From positions 1 through 64,000 of the forward strand of contig SVSN01000007.1 in NCBI GenBank assembly GCA_015064285.1: a DNA stretch of 64,000 bases, given 5' to 3'. Below the pieces are notes generated by a model that was not told where the DNA came from, made no database searches, and saw only the letters and a list, made by a program, of their open reading frames with translations. This document shows positions 9,703 through 18,099 of the stretch, in pieces. The stretch comes from Oscillospiraceae bacterium (GTDB lineage: Bacteria > Bacillota > Clostridia > Oscillospirales > CAG-272). Within the stretch, counting starts at the first letter, position 1. The number at the start of each line of letters is the position of its first letter. A program made the position numbers and the translations under genes.

Positions 9703-10809
9703 ATGAAAAAGATCAAGATCGGTTTTGTGGGTGTGGGTGCCATTTCCGGAATCTATCTGGAAAACATCACCAACATGTTCAAGGAAATTGAAATCATCGG
9801 CGTGTGTGACCTGATCCGTGAACGGGCGGAAAACGCTGTGAAGAAGTACAACCTTCCCAAGCTGTACAACGATATGCACGAGCTGTTCGCAGATCCCGAA
9901 GTGGATATCGTGCTGAACATCACCCGCCCCTACGAACACTATGAAGTGACAAAGGCGGCTCTTCTGGCGGGCAAGCACGTATACAGCGAAAAGCCCCTGG
10001 GTGCTTCTCTGGAAGAAGGGAAGGAACTGGTGGCTCTGGCAAAGGAAAAGGGACTGCTGCTGGGCGGTGCCCCCGACACATATCTGGGCGCCGGGATCCA
10101 GACCTGCCGCAAGGTCATTGAAGACGGCGTGATCGGTGATATCGTAGGCTGCGCAGGCTGGATGGTCTGCCACGGACACGAATCCTGGCATCCGGATCCG
10201 GAATTCTATTACAAGTACGGCGGCGGCCCCATGTTCGATATGGGTCCCTACTATCTGACCTGTCTGGTAAATCTGGTAGGCTGCGTGGAAGCGGTTTCCG
10301 CTATGACCAAGATTTCCTTCAAGGAAAGACTGATTACCAGCCAGCCGCATAACGGTGAGATCATCACAGTTGATGTTCCCACCTATTACGCCGGCAACCT
10401 CCGCTTTGTGAACGGTGCCATCGGTACCCTGATTACCACCTTTGACGTACACAATACTGCAAGAAACAACTGTCTGGAAATCTACGGTACCAAGGGTACG
10501 CTGTATGTGCCCGACCCGAACTGCTTCGGCGGCCCTGTTTATGTTCAGGTAGCCGGGGAAGAGAAGAAGGAAATACCGCTGGCGTTCAATTATCCGGAAA
10601 ACAGCCGTGCACTGGGTCTTGCGGATATGGCCAAGGCTGTGGCGGATGGCAGATGTTCGTTCCGTGCCAACTGCGGCCAGACCTTCCACGTACTGGAAAT
10701 CATGGAAGGCTTCGCAGCAAGCGGCGTAGAGCATAAGGAAGTGGAAATCACCTCCCGGTTTGACAAGACCCCTGCCATGGACCCCACTCTGGAAGTTGGT
10801 ATTCTCTGA
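9703..10809 (+). CDS. Gfo/Idh/MocA family oxidoreductase
   Basis: MKKIKIGFVGVGAISGIYLENI Rossmann N-terminus; SEKPLGASLEEGKELV. Confidence 0.93.
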   Translation: MKKIKIGFVGVGAISGIYLENITNMFKEIEIIGVCDLIRERAENAVKKYNLPKLYNDMHELFADPEVDIVLNITRPYEHYEVTKAALLAGKHVYSEKPLGASLEEGKELVALAKEKGLLLGGAPDTYLGAGIQTCRKVIEDGVIGDIVGCAGWMVCHGHESWHPDPEFYYKYGGGPMFDMGPYYLTCLVNLVGCVEAVSAMTKISFKERLITSQPHNGEIITVDVPTYYAGNLRFVNGAIGTLITTFDVHNTARNNCLEIYGTKGTLYVPDPNCFGGPVYVQVAGEEKKEIPLAFNYPENSRALGLADMAKAVADGRCSFRANCGQTFHVLEIMEGFAASGVEHKEVEITSRFDKTPAMDPTLEVGIL

Positions 10810-10867
10810 AGGAAAGCTGATCGTTTACTCCATGCGTATTCGTAATACCGGAAAGGCAGGAAATCTG

Positions 10868-11602
10868 ATGCGCAGAACCATTCTGACATTCTTTACTGCA
10901 GTATTGCTTGTACTGCTATGTACACTGCCTGCTTTTGCCAATGCGACGGAACCGCCCTGCTTTACCATATTGGTCAACGGTGCACCGGAGGATCTGCAGA
11001 TCACAGTGGTCACGCCGGAAGGTGTACGGCAGGAACTGCATCCGGTGAAGCGGGGATGGGAAAGTTATTTCAGCTTCTACTATTATATGGATGGAAACTA
11101 TCTGGAACGGGAAGATGTAATTTCTTTCATGCTGGAGGTATCAACAAAGGGAGAAAACTATGCCTTTGAGATCCCTGATGATATCAGACAGTATAACACC
11201 ATATTCCATCTGGATCTGTCTGCCGGTACGCTGAAAGAAGCGGTACTGGCGGGACGGAATGCCCTGCTTGTTGCCATGCGGGTCAGCATCACATTGGTGA
11301 CGGAAGGAATGGTTCTGTGGCTGTTCGGGTATCGGACGAAGCGAACATGGATTGTCTTTCTGGCGGTAAATCTGGTGACACAGACCTTACTGAATCTGTC
11401 TGTCACCGGGGTAATTCCGCCGGATGGCTACTGGTGGTTTGCACTGATATTCGGAGAAATTCTGATCTTTCTGGCAGAAGCCACTCTGTTTACACTGCTG
11501 TTCCGGGAAAAGGGAAGACCTTTGGCAGCTTTGGTGTCACTCTGTGCCAACGGTATCAGTCTGGCTGCGGGTGCATGGATTTTGTCCGGTCTCCCGCTGT
11601 AA
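10868..11602 (+). CDS. Hypothetical membrane protein with signal peptide
   Basis: Signal peptide MRRTILTFFTAVLLVLLCTLPAFA followed by soluble and TM parts. Confidence 0.65.
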   Translation: MRRTILTFFTAVLLVLLCTLPAFANATEPPCFTILVNGAPEDLQITVVTPEGVRQELHPVKRGWESYFSFYYYMDGNYLEREDVISFMLEVSTKGENYAFEIPDDIRQYNTIFHLDLSAGTLKEAVLAGRNALLVAMRVSITLVTEGMVLWLFGYRTKRTWIVFLAVNLVTQTLLNLSVTGVIPPDGYWWFALIFGEILIFLAEATLFTLLFREKGRPLAALVSLCANGISLAAGAWILSGLPL

Positions 11603-11616
11603 AGCACAGCAAAATA

Positions 11617-11654
11617 AGGCTTATCACTCTCCTTTGTGAGAATGGTAAGCCTTT
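11617..11654. terminator. Bidirectional terminator
   Basis: AAGGCTTA...TAAGCCTT stem between convergent genes. Confidence 0.65.
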
Positions 11655-11656
11655 TC

Positions 11657-12745
11657 TCATGCCTTATAAAAATCCGATATCTTCGGATAATTCCCCGGAT
11701 CGTCCGAGAAATCCGATAAACCTGCAAGTTGACTGAAAGAACCAATGGACGGCAGCATTTCCAGCTCTGTGCCTGCCAGTTCCGCCATGGCCGATTCCGA
11801 CCAATGTTCCGCGAAAATCACTTTGATTGCTCTGCCGTAGTAATCCTGCACTTTTACCGGTACCGGGGCGGCAAGTCCGCTGTCATTGTGCATCTGTGCG
11901 GTAAGTACCATAGCCTGCAGCAGCTTTTCTTCCCGCAGGGTAACTGTATCCGCGGCAAGAGCGTCACGGATAGACTGACCGATGGCAGGATCTATGTCCA
12001 GTTTCCCGAAGGCGGTGCCGAACCACTTGCTGTAAGGCGCGTATACCCCTTGGTACAGGAAGCAGAGCCGCATGAGCCGTTCTGCCATCCGGGCACAGAT
12101 CAGCCGGGAACCGATGTCGTCCCCTGCATCTCCCGCACGCCGGAGAAAGGCCTGCTCAGAAGCGATGATATTCCAGCAGGAAGCAATCAGATACAGCCGA
12201 ACGGGCCGGGGATAATACCGTAGTTTTTCCACAAGTTCCATGCATCCCAGTCCGTCATAAAAGAACTTTCCGGAAATGATGGAGAGAAGCCGATGCTCCG
12301 AGATAGCAAGCCACATTGAATAGGTGAGGGAATCCGGATCCGGCGTACCCAGCTGTTCTGTAAGAAAACTGCCGAAAGTCTGTATGAAAATCAGCGGATG
12401 TACCGGCCCCTCGGTGATAAATGCCGGGTGACGTACACCGTTGTCGTTTTTGTCCGCTTCGGTAAAGTTTACGCTGTATCCCCGATAGGTGCAGGGCAGA
12501 CGTTCCGAAAAGGTTTTCATGACAGCATCCGCAAGGTACATATTCTCCGGGGCGAGAAACAGATAGAACCGCGGCCCCCACATGTGGTCACAGGAAACCG
12601 GATCGTCATACCCCAGAACATCGGAACCGTACCCGATCAGTGCGGCGGAATATACCAGTTCCGGAAAACAGTCGGCAAGGATTCTCTCAGCACAGTCATG
12701 GAAAAAACTTTCACACAGTTCCATGCCTTTGATAAACTCAGCCAT
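11657..12745 (-). CDS. DUF4037 domain (nucleotidyltransferase-like) protein
   Basis: AALIGYGSDVLGYDDPVSCDHMWGPRFYLFL resembles DUF4037. Confidence 0.7.
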   Translation of the reverse strand: MAEFIKGMELCESFFHDCAERILADCFPELVYSAALIGYGSDVLGYDDPVSCDHMWGPRFYLFLAPENMYLADAVMKTFSERLPCTYRGYSVNFTEADKNDNGVRHPAFITEGPVHPLIFIQTFGSFLTEQLGTPDPDSLTYSMWLAISEHRLLSIISGKFFYDGLGCMELVEKLRYYPRPVRLYLIASCWNIIASEQAFLRRAGDAGDDIGSRLICARMAERLMRLCFLYQGVYAPYSKWFGTAFGKLDIDPAIGQSIRDALAADTVTLREEKLLQAMVLTAQMHNDSGLAAPVPVKVQDYYGRAIKVIFAEHWSESAMAELAGTELEMLPSIGSFSQLAGLSDFSDDPGNYPKISDFYKA

Positions 12746-13454
12746 GAGTACACCCCTTTCCGGAAATCAGCAGACGTTTTCTGCGTTTTTTCCGGCGGAT
12801 ATATACGATACCGTCTACCAGATGACCGCTGTGGTGTCTGTGATGTTCCCGCCAGTCGGCAAGGGGCAGAAAATACCGGTGTCCCCAGGAGGAAAGCTCC
12901 AGCCAGCCGCTTGTCATACCTGCTGCCACCATATAATGGGCTCTGACAGAGGCACAGGGCTTTTCAGCGTCCGGAGAGGCGTACAGAGAAAGGGGATGTT
13001 TCTGCCAGAGCAGTGGGAAATCAGGCCCTACGGAAAAGATTACCGGAATATCCTCATCCAGCATCTGTCCCATCCGGCGGAGGGCTTTTTCCCGGCTGCA
13101 GCACCATGCGGCATGAAAGGGCATCCGGTGTCTGTGGAAATACCGGTTCAGGCAGAAGGCCAGAGACAGCCCGTTCATACCAAACCGGGGCAGAATGGGG
13201 AAATGCCGGCGACCGACAGTATCCAGCAGCGCAGCGCAGTATTCTTTGGATGGTTCAGGTGGCAGGGCTTCCAACGGCAGGGAAAAGCCGTCCGGATGAT
13301 GCAGACACAGGTACCCGAGCACCATCAGTGCCGCGGCAGGCCCGCATCCCCAACCCCGCATGGCGGGACGGGAAGACCACTGCTGGCTCAGACCGAACGC
13401 AGGAGCATGGCCGGTTTTTACAGGCCAGAACGGATGACGCAGACGGTGTTCCAT
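12738..13454 (-). CDS. C39-like papain-fold peptidase domain protein
   Basis: GWGCGPAAALMVLGYL (Cys), RAHYMVAAGM (His), LSSWGHRYFLP; RBS ggaggtatct before ATG 13454. Confidence 0.6.
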   Translation of the reverse strand: MEHRLRHPFWPVKTGHAPAFGLSQQWSSRPAMRGWGCGPAAALMVLGYLCLHHPDGFSLPLEALPPEPSKEYCAALLDTVGRRHFPILPRFGMNGLSLAFCLNRYFHRHRMPFHAAWCCSREKALRRMGQMLDEDIPVIFSVGPDFPLLWQKHPLSLYASPDAEKPCASVRAHYMVAAGMTSGWLELSSWGHRYFLPLADWREHHRHHSGHLVDGIVYIRRKKRRKRLLISGKGCTHG

Positions 13455-13626
13455 AGATACCTCCGGTAAGTTTTTCATATCTGCGACAATTATACCGCAG
13501 AAACAAGATATTGTCAATCGAAAATGGTTTACACCGGTGAAAACTTTGCGTTTGCGGTTGATTTACAGCATCGAATATGGTACAATAACTGTGTATGTGA
13601 TTTTGATGAATACGGCGGTGTTTGCT

Positions 13627-15168
13627 ATGAAGCTCAATTACAAGCGTACCATTCTGGTGGGGTTTGCCTTTTTCCTGATCAGTGTATTCTGGCAGGCGTA
13701 TGACAGTATTATCCCCAAAATGCTGACGGATAAGTTCGGGCTGAACCAGTTCTGGTCCGGGATCATCATGGCGCTGGACAATGTGCTGGCGGTATTCATG
13801 CTGCCGGTGTTCGGTTCCCTTTCCGATAAATGCAGTACAAAGCGGGGACGGAGAACACCGTTCATTCTCTGCGGTACGCTGGCAGCGGCCATTCTGTTTG
13901 TGGGGCTTTCCGTGACGGACAATCTGCAGTTGGCTGCCATAGAACCGGTTGCGGCAGTGACGGACAGTGCTGATGCAGCCTATTCCGGCGCAATGGACAA
14001 TCTGTATGCTTCCGGTGTGACTGTTTCCTATACCAAAGACGGCGTGAAAGACCGGTACACTCTGCCGGAACTGTTTACGGCGGAAGAATTTGCACAGATA
14101 CAGCCCGGTACGGTGGAATACCAGAATGCAGTAATTCCTGCAAGACAGGCCTATGCATGGCAGATGACGATGGAAAATCCGGTGACGCTGGTATTCTTTA
14201 TGCTGCTGCTGTTCCTGGTGCTTGTATCCATGGCCACATTCCGCTCTCCCGCGGTGGCGCTGATGCCTGACGTAACTCCCAAGCCCCTGCGTTCCAAGGG
14301 CAATGCCATTATCAATCTGATGGGCAGTGCAGGCGGTATTCTGGTACTGGTTCTGGGAATTGTGTTCGGAACCGGCAAGGCAGCCAATGCACTGATGTCC
14401 TACACAGGCTTTTTCGTGGTGACGGCACTGGTGATGCTGGCAGCCCTTGTCATCTTCCTCTTTACGGTAAAAGAACCCCAGTGGGCGAAGGAAGCACAGG
14501 AGATTTGCCCTGACACGCCTGCGGCGGATTCTGAAACCGCAGCGGTGCCCGGGAAACTGTCAAAGGCAGAGCTGCATTCCCTGTTTTTCATTCTGGCATC
14601 CGTTGTACTCTGGTTCTTTGGCTACAACGCTGTTACCAGCAAGTATTCGGTATATGCCGGACAGGTGCTGGGACTGGACTATAACCTGACCCTGATTGTG
14701 GCACAGGCGGCAGCCATTATTTCCTACCTGCCTGTGGGTATGGTAGCATCCAGGATCGGCCGGAAGAAGACCATTCTGGCCGGGATTGCCATGCTGGGGA
14801 CTTCTTTTCTGCTGGCATCCTTCATGCGGGAAGGTTCCAACATCTGGGTGATGAACGGTCTGTTTGCACTGGCCGGTATGGGCTGGGCGACCATCAATGT
14901 CAACAGTTATCCCATGGTGGTGGAACTGGCGAGAGCAGGCGATGTGGGCAAGTATACCGGGTACTACTATACCGCCAGTATGTCTGCACAGATTCTGACC
15001 CCTGTGATCAGCGGTGCATTTCTGACAACCATCGGGATGACCACCCTGTTCCCCTATGCGGCGATTTTCGTAGCCGGTGCGGCTGTAACCATGTCCTTTG
15101 TCAAGCATGGTGATGCAAAGCCCCAGGAGAAAAAATCCATACTGGAGCGGCTGGACGTGGATGAATAA
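13627..15168 (+). CDS. MFS transporter, sugar/SLC45-like
   Basis: PVFGSLSDKCSTKRGRRTPFI, LMPDVTPKPLRSKGNAIINLMG motifs; 12 TM. Confidence 0.85.
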   Translation: MKLNYKRTILVGFAFFLISVFWQAYDSIIPKMLTDKFGLNQFWSGIIMALDNVLAVFMLPVFGSLSDKCSTKRGRRTPFILCGTLAAAILFVGLSVTDNLQLAAIEPVAAVTDSADAAYSGAMDNLYASGVTVSYTKDGVKDRYTLPELFTAEEFAQIQPGTVEYQNAVIPARQAYAWQMTMENPVTLVFFMLLLFLVLVSMATFRSPAVALMPDVTPKPLRSKGNAIINLMGSAGGILVLVLGIVFGTGKAANALMSYTGFFVVTALVMLAALVIFLFTVKEPQWAKEAQEICPDTPAADSETAAVPGKLSKAELHSLFFILASVVLWFFGYNAVTSKYSVYAGQVLGLDYNLTLIVAQAAAIISYLPVGMVASRIGRKKTILAGIAMLGTSFLLASFMREGSNIWVMNGLFALAGMGWATINVNSYPMVVELARAGDVGKYTGYYYTASMSAQILTPVISGAFLTTIGMTTLFPYAAIFVAGAAVTMSFVKHGDAKPQEKKSILERLDVDE

Positions 15169-15212
15169 TCGCAGGCTGCTTTCAAATATACGAATGGAGA
15201 AATACTGTATTT

Positions 15213-16055
15213 ATGATTGTACTCAATTCCCTGATTCTGGTTCTTGTTCTGTTTCTGGCGTATCTGTTCTGTATCCACCCCGGCAGCAGACCCATCCCGG
15301 AGGATATGCAGAAAAATTATGCACACCGGGGGCTGTACGGCGGTGATGTGCCGGAGAATTCACTGAAGGCCTTTGAAAACGCTGTAAATGCCGGATACGG
15401 GATCGAACTGGATGTGCAGCTTTCCTGTGACGGGGAAGTGGTGGTGTTCCATGACGCAACCCTGGACAGAATGACCGGCGTCCACGGCAAAGTAATCGAT
15501 TACACACTGGCGCAGCTGAAGACTATGGAACTGGATGGTTCCGAACATCGGATTCCTACCCTCAGAGAAGTGCTGGCGCTGGTGGACGGTAAGGTACCGC
15601 TGCTGGTGGAACTGAAGGGAGAAAGCACCGATACTTCCGTTTGCCCGGCGGCGGACGAAATCCTTCGGGAATACAGTGGCTCCTACCTGATCGAAAGCTT
15701 CAACCCGCTGCTGCTGCGGTGGTACAAAAAGAACCATCCCGATGTGCTCAGAGGTCAGCTGACCACCAATCTGAGCAAGGGACTGGGGAAAAATATGCGC
15801 AACCGCCTGCTGGATTCCATGATTCTGAATCTGGTGACCCGTCCCGATTTTCTGGCATACGATATCCGCTGCCCCAAGCGGTTTCCCGTGCGGCTGTGCA
15901 CCGGACTGTTCCACGCCAACCGGTTTGTCTGGACTGTCCGTGACCGGGACGAATACAGCAAATCCGAAGCGCTGGATGCTTTTGCCATCTTTGAAAATTT
16001 CTGTCCCCCCATTACCCTGAACATCGAAGACGAAAACGACGTTGCCGTTTCCTGA
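15213..16055 (+). CDS. Glycerophosphodiester phosphodiesterase
   Basis: AHRGLYGGDVPENSLKAFENAV, ELDVQLSCDGEVVVFHDATLDRMTG. Confidence 0.9.
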   Translation: MIVLNSLILVLVLFLAYLFCIHPGSRPIPEDMQKNYAHRGLYGGDVPENSLKAFENAVNAGYGIELDVQLSCDGEVVVFHDATLDRMTGVHGKVIDYTLAQLKTMELDGSEHRIPTLREVLALVDGKVPLLVELKGESTDTSVCPAADEILREYSGSYLIESFNPLLLRWYKKNHPDVLRGQLTTNLSKGLGKNMRNRLLDSMILNLVTRPDFLAYDIRCPKRFPVRLCTGLFHANRFVWTVRDRDEYSKSEALDAFAIFENFCPPITLNIEDENDVAVS

Positions 16056-16074
16056 CTACATAAGGAGGAGCATT

Positions 16075-17349
16075 ATGATTCTGAAGCCTGTGTATACTGC
16101 CGCTGCCCGCTTTGCCGACTGCGTGCAGGTGTTTGCTGACTATGCCGAAGAGGCGCTGGGTACTGCCTTTGGTGCCGGTGAGGGAGGTCTTTGTCTGACG
16201 GAGGATCTTTCCCTGCCCGCAGAAGGCTACCGTCTGACCGTAGAGGAAACCGGTGTGACCCTTGCCGCATCCGAAGAAAAAGGGATGCACAACGGACTGG
16301 CAGATCTGCTGGCCAGACTGACCGCCGCCGGAGAGGGACTGACCCTGGCGGAAGGGGAAACTGTCGAAGCGCCGGACTGCAGTTATCGCGGTCTGATGGT
16401 GGATCTGGCAAGACAGTGGCATCCGCTGCCCTATATTCTGCAGTACATTGACCTGTGCTGGAAAAACCGTGCCACCCACCTGCAGCTCCATTTTACCGAC
16501 AGCCAGAGCTTTACTCTGCCCATTGCCGCCTATCCGAAGCTGTCTACGGACGGTCGTACCTACAGCCGGGAAGATATTGCCGTGATGAATGCATACGCCA
16601 GAAAGCGTGGTATCATTCTGGTTCCGGAAGTGGATGTGCCCGGACATACGACCCAGTTCTTTGTCAAGTACCCGGAAATCTTCGGGGAAACCGGCGTACT
16701 GCCAGCCTGTGAAGAAGTGTTTGACGCTCTGCGCACCATTTTTGCGGAAGTGACGGAAATGTTCCCGGATTCTCCCTGGATCCATCTGGGCGGAGACGAA
16801 GCCGCTATCGGAGGCTGGGAAAACTGCGGACGGACGAAAGCCTATATGGCAGAAAACGGCATCGAAAACATCCATGAAATGTATGCCGAATACATCCGTA
16901 TCGTGACGGAGATGATCTTTGCGCTGGACAGAATCCCTGTGGTCTGGGAAGGCTTTGCCAAAGAATACAACGACCGGATCGACAAGCGCACCATTCTGAT
17001 TGCATGGGAATCCTACTATCAGCCTGCCTACGATCTGGCGGCCGCCGGGTTCACCCTGATCAACTGCTCCTGGAAGCCCCTGTATATCGTAACGCCGGAT
17101 ACCAAATGGACCCCGGAGGAAATCGAAGCCCTGGATCCCTGGAGATGGGATCACTGGTGGGAAAACTCTGTGGCTTATCCCCATGGGTATTCCATTGACA
17201 GGCGGTATCCCGTGCTGGGCGAGCAGATCTGCGCCTGGGGAGACCGGATTGCTTCCTGGGAAAACTGGGAAGACGGCATCCGCAAAGAATATGAGCTGGT
17301 GGCGGAAAGACTGCCCGCCATGTGCCGCAAGCTGTGGAAGCTGAACTGA
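16075..17349 (+). CDS. GH20-type beta-N-acetylhexosaminidase
   Basis: LMVDLARQWHP, PEVDVPGHT, HLGGDEAAIGGW; start 16075 after aaggagg. Confidence 0.88.
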   Translation: MILKPVYTAAARFADCVQVFADYAEEALGTAFGAGEGGLCLTEDLSLPAEGYRLTVEETGVTLAASEEKGMHNGLADLLARLTAAGEGLTLAEGETVEAPDCSYRGLMVDLARQWHPLPYILQYIDLCWKNRATHLQLHFTDSQSFTLPIAAYPKLSTDGRTYSREDIAVMNAYARKRGIILVPEVDVPGHTTQFFVKYPEIFGETGVLPACEEVFDALRTIFAEVTEMFPDSPWIHLGGDEAAIGGWENCGRTKAYMAENGIENIHEMYAEYIRIVTEMIFALDRIPVVWEGFAKEYNDRIDKRTILIAWESYYQPAYDLAAAGFTLINCSWKPLYIVTPDTKWTPEEIEALDPWRWDHWWENSVAYPHGYSIDRRYPVLGEQICAWGDRIASWENWEDGIRKEYELVAERLPAMCRKLWKLN

Positions 17350-17452
17350 ATCGTATCCTGAAAGATCCTTCGGAGACCGGGGGATCTTTTTTTGTCCGGG
17401 AAACGGCAAAACAAAAACGCCCTTCCCGGAAAGGGAAAGACGTTTGACAGGC

Positions 17453-17965
17453 TTACTTCTTCAGAGAAGCGGCGATGTCTCTCAGCAGCTGGAGTTCTTC
17501 TTCTCTTTCTGCTTTTACCTTGGCAGCGGCTTCAGCGGCGACGGCAGCTTCCGCATCGGCTTTTTCCTTGGCGGCGGCTTCTTCAGCGGCTTTCTTTTCG
17601 GCAGCTTCTGCGATTTCCTTGGCGTTGATCTTTTCCTTGGCCTTCATGATGATCCGCAGAACGATGAAGATGGCCAGAGCGGTTACGATGAAGTCGATGA
17701 TGGTCTGGATGAATGTACCGTACAGGATAGCGGTTTCAGCGGTTACAACAGCACCGGTTTCGTCCAGTACTTCGGGCTTGAGCACAACCTTCCAGTCGTT
17801 GATGTTCAGACCGCCTACCAGCAGGCTGATCAGGGGGGTAACGATGTTGTTTACCAGACCGGTGGTGATCTTACCGAACGCACCGCCGACTACAACGCCG
17901 ACTGCCATGTCGATGACATTGCCCCGGGTAACGAATGCTTTGAAATCTGTCCAGAATTTTCCCAT
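17453..17965 (-). CDS. mscL: Large-conductance mechanosensitive channel MscL
   Basis: FKAFVTRGNVIDMAVGVVVGGAFGKI signature. Confidence 0.95.
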   Translation of the reverse strand: MGKFWTDFKAFVTRGNVIDMAVGVVVGGAFGKITTGLVNNIVTPLISLLVGGLNINDWKVVLKPEVLDETGAVVTAETAILYGTFIQTIIDFIVTALAIFIVLRIIMKAKEKINAKEIAEAAEKKAAEEAAAKEKADAEAAVAAEAAAKVKAEREEELQLLRDIAASLKK

Positions 17966-18099
17966 GATGAAATCCTTTCGATATGTAAAAACTTTATTTT
18001 GCATGAATCAGTATACCATATTTTGTGTCCGTATGCAAGAGGAAAACGAAATTCCGACAAAAAAATGCAGGCCTGCCGTAAAGACAGACCTGTGGGGCA